The notes: a model not told the origin generated them from the sequence alone. 7,385 nucleotides of DNA from Omnitrophica WOR_2 bacterium GWA2_47_8 (GCA_001805375.1 MHFY01000140.1:67215-74599), one strand, 5' to 3'; shown: positions 1 to 7,186, numbered from the stretch's first letter. Numbers and translations are program-made.

Positions 1-2
1 AG

Positions 3-1013
3 GACGCGGCCGATAATCTTTTGAGCCTTTTGAATGACATCCTCGATCTCTCCCGGGTCGAGGCCGGCAAGATCACGCTTGAGATGATCGAGATGAACCT
101 GCCGAATATCATTCAGAGCGTGTGCAAGGGGCTTACGTTATTGTCCAAGAAAAAAGATCTGGACCTGGTTTGGGAACTTGATCCGCAGATCCCGCTGACG
201 TTGGCCGGGGACCCGATCCGGGTCCGCCAGATCTTAGTGAACCTGATCAATAACGCGATCAAATTTACCTTTAAAGGGAAGGTCGCATTAACGGTCAAGT
301 TGGAAAAATTAGGCGAAGATGACTGCGTGATCCTTTTCGCGGTGAAAGATCAGGGCATCGGGATCCCTAAAGATAAACAGATCAAATTATTTGAAGTCTT
401 TTCTCAGGTGGATGAATCGACCACGCGCCGCTTCGGCGGAACGGGCTTGGGTTTGTCCATATCCAAACGCCTGGTTGAATTGATGGGCGGGCGGATCTGG
501 GTGGAAAGCGAAGAATTTAAAGGGAGCACTTTTTATTTTACCGCCACTTTTAAGTTGATGAAAAAGGAAGACTTGGAAGCTATCGAGAAGGCCAAAGAAG
601 CCGTGGCCCCGTCATTCTCCAGGCCCATTGGAAAACTTTCTATTCTGTTAGCGGAGGATAATATCGTTAATCAGAAGATCGCCATGAAATTGTTGGAGAA
701 AAAGGGATGGATCGTCACCGCGGTCGATAACGGGCAGAAGGTCCTGGATATTTTGGAAAAGGAAAAATTCGACCTTATTTTGATGGACGCGCAGATGCCG
801 GTGCTGGATGGTTTGGAGACGACGAGATTGATCCGGGAAAACGAAGCCAAGACAGGGCAGCGCATCCCGATCCTGGCCTTGACCGCGCGAGCCATGACCG
901 AAGATAAGCAGAAATGTTTAGAGGCAGGGATGGACGGTTATATCGCCAAACCCATTGACCGTTTGCAACTTTATGAAACCGTAGAGAATGTTTTTAAGAA
1001 AGGACCGTTGTAA
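3..1013 (+). CDS. Hybrid sensor histidine kinase with C-terminal receiver domain (5' partial)
   Basis: The frame is open to the left edge, so the sensor region and the phosphoacceptor His of HisKA are outside the window; the TTG at 21 is internal. The visible part starts at the end of the HisKA dimerisation helix (LLNDILDLSRVEAGK). The HATPase_c domain follows, with N box (NLINNAIKFT, about nt 240-269), G1 box (DQGIGIP, from nt 348), F region (FEVFSQVD) and G2 box (GGTGLGLSIS). A linker of about 25 residues leads to a complete receiver domain (about nt 636-1000). It has the acidic pair in LLAEDN, the phosphoacceptor Asp in LILMDAQMP (codon 786-788), the Thr in ALTARA and the Lys in AKPID. The product should autophosphorylate and pass phosphate from His to its own Asp, then to an Hpt protein, which the next gene supplies. 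The signal sensed cannot be told. The domain assignment is very secure. Confidence 0.96.
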   Translation, partial: DAADNLLSLLNDILDLSRVEAGKITLEMIEMNLPNIIQSVCKGLTLLSKKKDLDLVWELDPQIPLTLAGDPIRVRQILVNLINNAIKFTFKGKVALTVKLEKLGEDDCVILFAVKDQGIGIPKDKQIKLFEVFSQVDESTTRRFGGTGLGLSISKRLVELMGGRIWVESEEFKGSTFYFTATFKLMKKEDLEAIEKAKEAVAPSFSRPIGKLSILLAEDNIVNQKIAMKLLEKKGWIVTAVDNGQKVLDILEKEKFDLILMDAQMPVLDGLETTRLIRENEAKTGQRIPILALTARAMTEDKQKCLEAGMDGYIAKPIDRLQLYETVENVFKKGPL

Positions 1014-1363
1014 TGAGTGATGATATTCTTGATCTAAAAGAGGCCTTGGAAAGGGTCCAGGACGACCAGGCGCTTTTGTTGGAGTTATTTGATATTTTTA
1101 CCGAGGATTTTCCCCAGAAAAGGACGCAATTAGATATGGCCGTAAAAACCAAGAATTCCATGGAGGTCCGCCACATCGCCCACGCCTTAAAAGGCGCCTC
1201 AAGCAATCTTTCGGCGAGAAAGATTTACACCTCCTTGGCGAAACTGGAAAAAATGGGGGAAGAGGGTAACATCGCGACCGCGGCAGAGACCCTTAGCCAG
1301 ATAGACCAGGAATACAAAGAGCTGCAGGATTATATCGGTAAAATAAGGACTAAATTAAAGTGA
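1013..1363 (+). CDS. Hpt domain histidine phosphotransfer protein
   Basis: A 116-residue, all-helical protein made up of essentially one Hpt domain. The signature HALKGASSNLSA holds the phosphoacceptor His (residue 57), with the Lys, Gly and Asn around it conserved as in the family. The N-terminal helix (ALLLELFDIFTEDFPQKRTQL) has the usual Hpt pattern. Its ATG shares the final A of the upstream kinase stop (TAATG), and AAGGA lies 8 bases before it, so translational coupling is likely. By family knowledge it takes phosphate from a receiver Asp and hands it to another response regulator; the upstream receiver is the obvious donor. No output regulator is in the window, so the last step of the relay is unknown. 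Many hybrid kinases carry Hpt as a fused C-terminal domain; here it is separate. Confidence 0.95.
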   Translation: MSDDILDLKEALERVQDDQALLLELFDIFTEDFPQKRTQLDMAVKTKNSMEVRHIAHALKGASSNLSARKIYTSLAKLEKMGEEGNIATAAETLSQIDQEYKELQDYIGKIRTKLK

Positions 1364-1384
1364 TGAGTCGAACTTGACTCATCA
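1361..1384. repeat. Perfect 9-bp inverted repeat overlapping the Hpt stop codon
   Basis: TGATGAGTC (1361-1369) and GACTCATCA (1376-1384) are exact reverse complements around a six-base loop. The left arm begins with the TGA stop of the Hpt gene. As RNA it would form a stable short hairpin directly at the end of the two-component operon. No U-run follows it, so it is not a standard intrinsic terminator. It could be an mRNA 3'-end stabiliser or part of a composite repeat with the adjoining hairpin. Confidence 0.7.
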
Positions 1385-1406
1385 TCCTGAAGCGGAGCTG
1401 AAGGAT
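1384..1406. repeat. Extragenic palindromic repeat with tandem GA mismatches
   Basis: ATCCT-GA-AGC / GGA / GCT-GA-AGGAT: five paired bases, a symmetrical GA/GA internal loop (able to form sheared G-A pairs), three paired bases and a three-base loop. It abuts the preceding perfect hairpin, sharing A1384. The general form (ATCCTGA...GAAGGAT) resembles short dispersed intergenic repeats seen in many bacterial genomes. That resemblance is from memory and was not tested here. Its right arm carries the only good AAGGA placed before the possible CTG start of the next gene. Confidence 0.6.
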
Positions 1407-1492
1407 CACCACTGAATACTACGCTATCTTCAAGGATCAATGAGTATCTTAAATGTCTTAAATCCGGCCAGGTCATCCTTGTTTTTTTCGCG

Positions 1493-3109
1493 TTGGGATT
1501 TTTGGCGTATGGGAACACTTTATTTTACCCCTTTGTGCACGATGATGTTGTCTTTATCCAGAACAATCCGGATATCCGGAACTTTAACGACCTGGGCTCT
1601 CTTTTCTTAAAGCCTGTTCTCCTTGACCAGGAGATCGCCGCCGCCAACACGTATTACCGTCCGGTCTTAGATGTTTTATACCGCCTGCAATATTTATTCT
1701 CCGGACCCAACCCTTTTGGTTATCACCTTTTTAATGTTATTGTCCATGTCATTAACAGCCTTCTGGTGTATCAGCTCTTTTCTGGTTTTAAATACCGCGT
1801 ATCTTTAAAGGAATTTCAGATTTGGCTGGTGGGGCTGTTATTCTTGCTGCACCCGGTCCAAAGCCAGGCCGTGGCCAGCATCGCCGGGGTGTCGAACCTT
1901 TTGTTTTCCCTGTTGTGCCTGTTGAGTTTTAAATTTTATATGGACTTTAGAGAAGGCACAGCCGCCCGGAAAATAAAGAATTTGAGCCTGTCGCTGGCGT
2001 GTTTTATTCTCGCGCTTTTCACAAAGGAACAGGCGGTTGTCCTGCCGCTTCTGATCGTTCTTTATGAATTGTGTTTTGATAAGGCGAATATTCTAAAACG
2101 GCCGAGGCTTTCAGCCTTGGGGGTCTATTTGCTGACCCTGATCGGATATTTTTTATTCCGCCAAATGATCGGCTTGGGTTCTCACGGAGAATTCTTCAGC
2201 AATACGTTTGAATTGGTCTCCAGGCTTAAGAGCATTCCAAAGATCCTGCTGATCTATCTTGGCCTGATCTTTGTCCCGGTTGACCTTCATTATTACCGCA
2301 GTATCGATGTCCTTGATCCGGCGGGATTGTTCATTATTTTGTTTGTGATCGTCGGTTTAGCTTTATGGCGCGCTAAGGTCAGGCAGGCGGACGATGTAAG
2401 GCGTGTGTTATGTTTCGGTCTGGGCTGGTTTGCGATCCTGCTTCTGCCGGTCTTAAATTTTTTGCCGCTGATCATTGAATATTCATCGGTTTCTGTCGCC
2501 GAGCATTTTCTGTATTTGCCTTTGGCAGGGTTTTTGATCTTTGCGGTTCTCTTACTGCCGAAGAAATTTGAACAAGGCCTGATTGTTTTGGGGTTTTTGA
2601 TCGCTTTGATCTTTTTGGCGGCCACGATCAAACAGAACACCTACTGGCGAAGCGAGGTCGCGCTTTTTGAGAGGACCGTCACGTTCGAAAAAAAATTAGG
2701 CCGTGTCTTTATCCTCTTGGGCAAGGCGTACTATCATCAGAAAGATTTTGATAAAGCGACGGCCTCTTATCAGCGGGCCTTGGCGATCATGCAGGCCTAT
2801 GCGGCTAAAGTTAAAGATCCAAAGGTCAAAAAATTCTACACGGATTATCTTAAGGAGATCCATTTTGACCTGGCGCATTGCAGCCAAGACCAGGGTGATA
2901 TCGATCTGGCGTTGAAGGAATACAATGAAGCGCTTCTGCTGGGCCCTAAGGATATTGCGACGATGAATAATATAAGTTTTTGTTACATTGAGCAAGGCCG
3001 GATCCGGGAGGCCAAAGAACTATTACAAAATATCCTTGAGATAGCCCCTGATTTTCCGCCCGCCAAAAATAATTTAGAGATCTTAAACGTCCAGACAAAA
3101 TCAAAATGA
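1493..3109 (+). CDS. TMTC-like GT-C membrane protein with C-terminal TPRs, paralogue 1 (start uncertain)
   Basis: 538 residues from the first standard start (TTG 1493), but coding almost certainly begins further upstream: the frame is open from 1391, and the TTG cuts off most of transmembrane helix 1 and has no Shine-Dalgarno. CTG 1412, six bases after AAGGA, would give 565 residues. Seen: many hydrophobic helices over residues 1-380; an Asp-Asp in the first exposed loop (FVHDD, residues 14-18); GYHLFNVIVHVINSLL (76-91); HPVQSQAV (120-127); TKEQAVVLPL (177-186); AEHFLYLP (336-343). The C-terminus has about three TPRs (near 402-435, 455-488, 489-522). This order matches TMTC/PMT-like GT-C glycosyltransferases, which transfer sugar from a lipid-linked donor using acidic residues in the first loop. 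Acceptor and sugar are unknown. It is paralogous to the next gene and was probably produced by duplication. The fold is reasonably secure; enzymatic activity is inferred. Confidence 0.85.
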   Translation: MGFLAYGNTLFYPFVHDDVVFIQNNPDIRNFNDLGSLFLKPVLLDQEIAAANTYYRPVLDVLYRLQYLFSGPNPFGYHLFNVIVHVINSLLVYQLFSGFKYRVSLKEFQIWLVGLLFLLHPVQSQAVASIAGVSNLLFSLLCLLSFKFYMDFREGTAARKIKNLSLSLACFILALFTKEQAVVLPLLIVLYELCFDKANILKRPRLSALGVYLLTLIGYFLFRQMIGLGSHGEFFSNTFELVSRLKSIPKILLIYLGLIFVPVDLHYYRSIDVLDPAGLFIILFVIVGLALWRAKVRQADDVRRVLCFGLGWFAILLLPVLNFLPLIIEYSSVSVAEHFLYLPLAGFLIFAVLLLPKKFEQGLIVLGFLIALIFLAATIKQNTYWRSEVALFERTVTFEKKLGRVFILLGKAYYHQKDFDKATASYQRALAIMQAYAAKVKDPKVKKFYTDYLKEIHFDLAHCSQDQGDIDLALKEYNEALLLGPKDIATMNNISFCYIEQGRIREAKELLQNILEIAPDFPPAKNNLEILNVQTKSK

Positions 3110-3110
3110 G

Positions 3111-5069
3111 ATGTTAGAAAAAAGATTTATTATCCTATTCCTGCTTTTGGTCCTTTTGGGCCTGATGTCGTATGCCCAGGGTTTAAGGGCGGACTTTGTC
3201 TTGGATGACCTTTCTGTCATCGTCAATAACCCCGTCATCACGGGAGGAGCCTCATTAAAGCAGCTCTTTCAATTTGACCCCACGCGTTTTTTAACGCACT
3301 TCAGTTTTTCTTTAAATTATCATTTGGGCGGGCTTAAGACCTTCGGCTATCATCTGGTAAATCTTTTGATCCATGTGATCAACAGCCTGCTTTTTTTAAG
3401 GTTTTTAACGCTGACGCTTCAGCTGCCGTTCTTTCAGAAGGATAAGATCAATCCTTTTAAATTTATCCCGGTTCTATGCGCGCTTATCTTTTTTCTGCAT
3501 CCCATTCAGACGCAGGCGGTCAATTATATCGTTCAAAGGTCTGTTCTTTTGGCCTGCCTGTTTTATTTCTCGAGCATGATCGTGTATCTCCGCCTGAGGC
3601 TTCAATTCAATGCCCTCCTGTACGCGGGTTTTATCGGTACGGCCCTTTTAGGCGCGATGACCAAACCTGTCTTTGTGACGTTGCCGCTGTCGCTTTTACT
3701 TTACGAGATGTATTTCTTTAAGGAAGAGAAGAAAGACCTTAAAAAACTGGCGTTCCTTTTCTTGCCGGCTGTTTTGGCCTTGTTTCTTGTCCCCTTGTTT
3801 TTGATGAGCTTTCAGCTGCATGCGTTAGGGCAGGCGTTTTCGCCGGATAAATTGTCCTACGCGACACAGGTCACGACGGAAATCCCGCGTTTTCAATATC
3901 TGCTCACGCAGTTTCCGGTCTTGGTCAAATACGTAAGCCTTTTGTTCTGCCCCATCGATCAAAATGTTGACCATGATGCGGTATTGGCGCAGGGCTGGTC
4001 GATCCAGAATTTTTCGGCACTGGTTTTGCTTTTGGTGATCCTGGCTGCCGCGTATTTCCTGCGCCGCAGAAAACCTGTCCTGTCTTTCAGTGTTTTCTGG
4101 TTTTTTATTTTACTGATCCCCGAGTCCAGCATTTTCCCTTTGCCGGATGTGATCTTCGAGCACAGGCTTTATATCGCGACTGCCGCATTTTCCATGGGCG
4201 TGGTGTGCGCATTGGCGTATTTTGTTCCCAATCCTTACCGGCACGCTAGTTACGGCGGGCTTCTGGCCGTGGCATTTTTGATCTTAACTTTCAGCCGTGA
4301 TCTAGTATGGAGCGACCCCCAATTGCTGCTGGAGGACGCGGCCTTAAAATCGCCTAATAAAGCGAGGGTGCATAATCATTTGGGATTGGTATATCAAAAA
4401 AGGAATTGGCTTCCCCTGGCGGAGGCGGAATTCCGGAAAGCGGCCCGTTTGGACAGCAATTATTCCGACGCCTTTAACAATTTGGGGATCTTATACGCCC
4501 AGGATAGAAAATATCAACCGGCGGTCGAACAGTTTAAAGAAGCCATCTCCCGCAACCCTTCGCATTTCGAAGCCAATTTCAACTTAGGTGTCATGTATCT
4601 TAAGTTAGGAGACCTTCAAAATGCCAACGCCCAGCTAAGAAAGACCCTGGATTTAAGATCCGACGACGCCCGCGTGTATTATTATTTGGCTAAAATATAT
4701 TTTAAGCTCCATGATCTTGCGAAAGCGGAAGAATTTTATCTTGAGGCCCTGCGGTACAGCCCTTATTTTGTTGAGGCCTTGTATGAATTGGGGAATATTT
4801 ATTTGGAAGAGGGGTTGAATTTAAAGGCTATTCCGTATTATAACAGTGCCGTGCAGCTGGACCCTAAGAACAGCGCGGCGCACAATACTCTGGGGATCGC
4901 GTATATCCGCGCCGGAGAGATGAACATGGCCGGGCACCATTTATTGCAGGCGTTTTATTTAAACCCCAATGACCGGGCGGTTTGCCTTAATTTGGCCGAG
5001 TATTTCTACCGCGCGGGCGAAAAAGAAAAGTCAAAATTTTACGCGGATAAAGCGGAAAGTTTAAGGTAA
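3111..5069 (+). CDS. TMTC-like GT-C membrane protein with seven TPRs, paralogue 2
   Basis: 652 residues. The N-terminus is a short basic stretch (MLEKR) and a strong transmembrane helix, followed by FVLDD (29-33, the presumed catalytic acidic pair). Blocks shared with the upstream gene follow in the same order: GYHLVNLLIHVINSLL (79-94), HPIQTQAV (130-137), TKPVFVTLPL (184-193), LFCPID (278-283) and FEHRLYIA (349-356). The membrane domain ends near residue 400. About seven consecutive 34-residue TPRs fill 418-652, with typical G-x-Y and A-x-x-x-F/Y patterns. In animal TMTC proteins the equivalent TPRs are lumenal, which would place these in the periplasm; that is an inference. The ATG comes one base after the upstream stop with no clear Shine-Dalgarno, so coupled translation is likely. 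Probable role: membrane glycosyltransferase or an inactive relative that binds proteins or glycans. The substrate is not known. Confidence 0.88.
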   Translation: MLEKRFIILFLLLVLLGLMSYAQGLRADFVLDDLSVIVNNPVITGGASLKQLFQFDPTRFLTHFSFSLNYHLGGLKTFGYHLVNLLIHVINSLLFLRFLTLTLQLPFFQKDKINPFKFIPVLCALIFFLHPIQTQAVNYIVQRSVLLACLFYFSSMIVYLRLRLQFNALLYAGFIGTALLGAMTKPVFVTLPLSLLLYEMYFFKEEKKDLKKLAFLFLPAVLALFLVPLFLMSFQLHALGQAFSPDKLSYATQVTTEIPRFQYLLTQFPVLVKYVSLLFCPIDQNVDHDAVLAQGWSIQNFSALVLLLVILAAAYFLRRRKPVLSFSVFWFFILLIPESSIFPLPDVIFEHRLYIATAAFSMGVVCALAYFVPNPYRHASYGGLLAVAFLILTFSRDLVWSDPQLLLEDAALKSPNKARVHNHLGLVYQKRNWLPLAEAEFRKAARLDSNYSDAFNNLGILYAQDRKYQPAVEQFKEAISRNPSHFEANFNLGVMYLKLGDLQNANAQLRKTLDLRSDDARVYYYLAKIYFKLHDLAKAEEFYLEALRYSPYFVEALYELGNIYLEEGLNLKAIPYYNSAVQLDPKNSAAHNTLGIAYIRAGEMNMAGHHLLQAFYLNPNDRAVCLNLAEYFYRAGEKEKSKFYADKAESLR

Positions 5070-5096
5070 AAATTAATGGATTATTTTAATAAAGTT

Positions 5097-5202
5097 AAGA
5101 TACAATAACCAAGAATCAAGATACAAATAATAACCAATGAGCCAATAATCAAAATGGTTTCTTGAAATTTGGAAATTGTTCGGTCATTGTTTCTTGTATC
5201 TT
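5097..5202. repeat. Long imperfect palindromic intergenic element
   Basis: This lies in the 158-base AT-rich gap between the second TPR gene and the coiled-coil gene. AAGATACAA (5118-5126) pairs exactly with TTGTATCTT (5194-5202), and CAATGA (5135-5140) with TCATTG (5184-5189). The material between pairs imperfectly, giving a hairpin of about 85 bases. A further partial copy of the left arm, AAGATACAATAACC, lies at 5097-5110, so the left arm is duplicated in direct orientation. The rest of the gap (5070-5096, 5203-5227) shows no gene and no clear terminator. The layout suggests a dispersed non-coding element, MITE-like or an extragenic palindrome. It encodes nothing itself. Confidence 0.65.
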
Positions 5203-5227
5203 CGAATTTTAATACAGAAAGATCACT

Positions 5228-5941
5228 ATGCTTCCGGTCAATGTTCTTCTATCTATTGCCGTCTTCGCCTTAATCGGCCTGATCATGATCATATTTCTTC
5301 TGCCGGCCACGTCCTCTTATCAGAAAAAGAAGAAGGAGCGGTCTGTCGAACAGCGCCCGAAAGAAAAAGACTGGCAAGACGCCGCCTTGAAATTGGAAAG
5401 ACACATCCAGTCTTTAAAACGCGAGATCGAAGGCTTGGAAAAGACCATCCGGACGAACGAAGAGGCCCTGGCCCAGGAAAAGCAGAAAAACATCCAGTTG
5501 ACCCAAAAATTAAAACAGGAACAGGGATGGCATGACCGCGAAGAAAAGGCCATTGAAAAGAATACCAAGGATTTAGGCCGTTTAAGCGAGGCCTTAAAAA
5601 AGACCGAGCAGTCTTTGGGTGACGCGCACAATGTCCAGCTTCGGCTGGAAAAGGCTTTGAACGAAGCCAAACAGGAAACCGAATCCGCCCACGAGAAGCG
5701 CCGGGAAGCGGAGAAGGAATCCATGATCATCAGGGCCAAGTTTGAGACCGCGCAAACGCAATTAAGAGAAGCGACCCGCGAGAACCGGGAACTTAAAAAG
5801 CAGGAAGAAGATACCAGTTTCGTGGCCAAGTCCGATTATCTTAAATTGGAGCAGAAACTGCGGGAAGTGGAAAAAGAAAAAGACAGAGAGATCAGTGAGC
5901 TCAGGGCAAAAATAAGATCGATGCAGAATGAGGTACGTTAA
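5228..5941 (+). CDS. Membrane-anchored coiled-coil protein of unknown function
   Basis: 237 residues. Residues about 4-25 form one strong transmembrane helix, followed by a lysine cluster (QKKKKER, 32-38) that fits a cytoplasmic C-terminal part by the positive-inside rule. From about residue 47 to the end the protein is almost entirely charged heptad-type helix rich in Glu, Lys, Arg and Gln, with very few Pro or Gly, which indicates a long coiled coil. No enzymatic motif is visible. The ATG has only a weak purine stretch (AGAAAGA) upstream. It ends three bases before the aminotransferase start and encodes that gene's GAGGT ribosome binding site, so the two are probably co-transcribed. It could be a scaffold or an RmuC- or EzrA-like structural protein, but only generic coiled-coil similarity supports those ideas; I do not recognise the family. 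Confidence 0.85.
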   Translation: MLPVNVLLSIAVFALIGLIMIIFLLPATSSYQKKKKERSVEQRPKEKDWQDAALKLERHIQSLKREIEGLEKTIRTNEEALAQEKQKNIQLTQKLKQEQGWHDREEKAIEKNTKDLGRLSEALKKTEQSLGDAHNVQLRLEKALNEAKQETESAHEKRREAEKESMIIRAKFETAQTQLREATRENRELKKQEEDTSFVAKSDYLKLEQKLREVEKEKDREISELRAKIRSMQNEVR

Positions 5942-5944
5942 AGA

Positions 5945-7153
5945 ATGAAATTGCAGAATTTTTTGTTTTCCAAGCGCACAGCCTGGGAGTTAATGCCCAA
6001 TGAGCTGATCAAAAAGCTCAAAGAGATCGAAGGACAAAATCATTTCATTTACGATCTGACGGAATCGAACCCTACCCGCTGTGAATTCGCATACCCTAAG
6101 CTTGAGATCTTAGAGTCTCTCTACTCAGGAAAAAATATCCTTTACGATCCTTCGCCTCAGGGGTTCCTGGAGGCGAGGCAGGCCATCTGCGATTATTATT
6201 TGGCCAAGAATTATAACGTGAATCCCGACCAGGTCTTTATCACGACCAGCACCTCGGAAGGGTATTCTTTTCTCTTCAGGCTGCTTACCAACCCGGGCGA
6301 GCGGATCTTATTCCCCCGCCCCAGTTATCCCTTGTTCGAATTTCTGGTGGACCTCAATGATATCAAAATGGATACCTATCCTCTGGTGTATGACTACAAC
6401 AGCAAAACCGAGTATCCCAACTGGCATATCGATCTCAAGGCTTTAGAGGATGCCATTACCCCGGCCACCAAGGCCATTGTTTTGGTGAACCCAAACAACC
6501 CGACGGGTTCTTTTATCAAAAAGAAAGAATTAAAGGCCATTAACGATATTTGTAAGGCCAATAACCTGGTCATTATCGCAGATGAGGTCTTTTTAGATTA
6601 TTGTTTGGAGGAGGAGGACCAGCGGGTCATGAGTTTGGTCGAGAACAAGGATGTCTTGACCTTTACCCTAAGCGGTATTTCAAAGATCATCGGCCTTCCG
6701 CAGATGAAGATCTCCTGGATCATGGTCAACGGGCCCGAGGAATTAAAGGAAATGGCGAATGAGCGTTTGGAGGTCATTGCTGACACCTATCTTTCGGTCA
6801 ATACGCCGTGCCAGAATGCCTTAAAGAAATGGCTTTCTTTTCAGCCTGAGATGCGAAGAGAGATCTTGAAGCGTGTCCGGCAAAACCATCAGTTCCTGAT
6901 TGAGACCTTTAAGAATATCACGGATTGTTTGTATCTGAACTCCAACGGAGGATGGTACGGTATTGTAAAATTACCCAAAACTAAAAGCGAAGAAGAATGG
7001 GTCTTTAAATTTTTGAATGACGAACGTGTTTTTACCCATCCGGGGTATTTTTTTGATTTTGAGGAGGAGCCTTTTATCGTGGTCAGCCTGCTGACACCGG
7101 TGACGGTGTTCCAGGAGGGGATAAAAAGGATCGTGAAACAAATTAAGGGATAG
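5945..7153 (+). CDS. PLP-dependent class I/II (fold type I) aminotransferase
   Basis: 402 residues, the usual length for the family. Seen: DLTESNP (37-43) near the N-terminus; NPNNPTG (182-188), the classic aminotransferase motif; ADEVF (212-216), whose Asp213 should pair with the pyridine nitrogen of PLP; and SGISK (243-247), with Lys247 the expected Schiff-base lysine. The final strand reads FIVVSLLTP (377-385). In canonical aspartate-aminotransferase-like enzymes an Arg is expected two residues before this Ser to bind the substrate carboxylate; here that position is Val379. I recall a poorly characterised subgroup with a similar N-terminal SNPT block and SLLTP ending, so the change may be typical of the group. 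It should be a soluble cytoplasmic enzyme; the amino donor and acceptor cannot be told. GAGGT lies 10 bases before the ATG, inside the end of the coiled-coil gene. No biosynthetic neighbour points to a pathway. Confidence 0.93.
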   Translation: MKLQNFLFSKRTAWELMPNELIKKLKEIEGQNHFIYDLTESNPTRCEFAYPKLEILESLYSGKNILYDPSPQGFLEARQAICDYYLAKNYNVNPDQVFITTSTSEGYSFLFRLLTNPGERILFPRPSYPLFEFLVDLNDIKMDTYPLVYDYNSKTEYPNWHIDLKALEDAITPATKAIVLVNPNNPTGSFIKKKELKAINDICKANNLVIIADEVFLDYCLEEEDQRVMSLVENKDVLTFTLSGISKIIGLPQMKISWIMVNGPEELKEMANERLEVIADTYLSVNTPCQNALKKWLSFQPEMRREILKRVRQNHQFLIETFKNITDCLYLNSNGGWYGIVKLPKTKSEEEWVFKFLNDERVFTHPGYFFDFEEEPFIVVSLLTPVTVFQEGIKRIVKQIKG

Positions 7154-7167
7154 ATAGCGGATTAGTA

Positions 7168-7176
7168 TGCTATACT
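7168..7176 (+). promoter_or_regulatory. Extended -10 promoter-like site upstream of the deaminase gene
   Basis: TGC-TATACT (7168-7176) fits the extended -10 pattern TGnTATAAT with one mismatch. No convincing -35 box is found 17 bases upstream, as can occur in extended -10 promoters. A start about seven bases downstream would leave a leader of about 17-20 bases carrying the ribosome binding site. The same bases form a small hairpin (TAGTAT/ATACTA, loop GCT) before TCTTTTTTT, so a weak terminator for the aminotransferase gene is an alternative or additional reading. Confidence 0.4.
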
Positions 7177-7186
7177 ATCTTTTTTT

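Noticed and set aside
1440..1500. ATG at 1440 as the start of an independent small gene
   Set aside because: The protein read in that frame does not match the family, while the neighbouring frame encodes the conserved helix; it is kept only as a possible start if a base is missing from the assembly.
2293..2995. Two - strand open frames of 115 and 99 residues and a + strand frame of 70
   Set aside because: All lie inside the well-supported first TPR membrane gene and show no domain or start signal.
4362..5066. Repetitive sequence at the end of the second TPR gene considered as a DNA repeat array
   Set aside because: The periodicity is in the protein (34-residue TPRs, 102 bases) with diverged DNA; it is a protein repeat, not a nucleotide repeat or CRISPR.
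5187..5215. Possible promoter TTGTTT-17 bases-TAATAC before the coiled-coil gene
   Set aside because: Both boxes match the consensus at only about half the positions in an AT-rich repeat, where chance matches are common; too weak to annotate.
5176..5535. 119-residue + strand open frame overlapping the coiled-coil gene start
   Set aside because: It lies out of frame over the upstream palindrome and the coiled-coil gene, has no family features and no supporting ribosome binding site; it is a shadow of the real gene.
5320..5829. 169-residue - strand open frame rich in Ser, Phe and Cys
   Set aside because: It is antisense to the Lys/Glu-rich coiled-coil gene, whose codons read as Ser, Phe and Leu on the other strand; a composition artefact.
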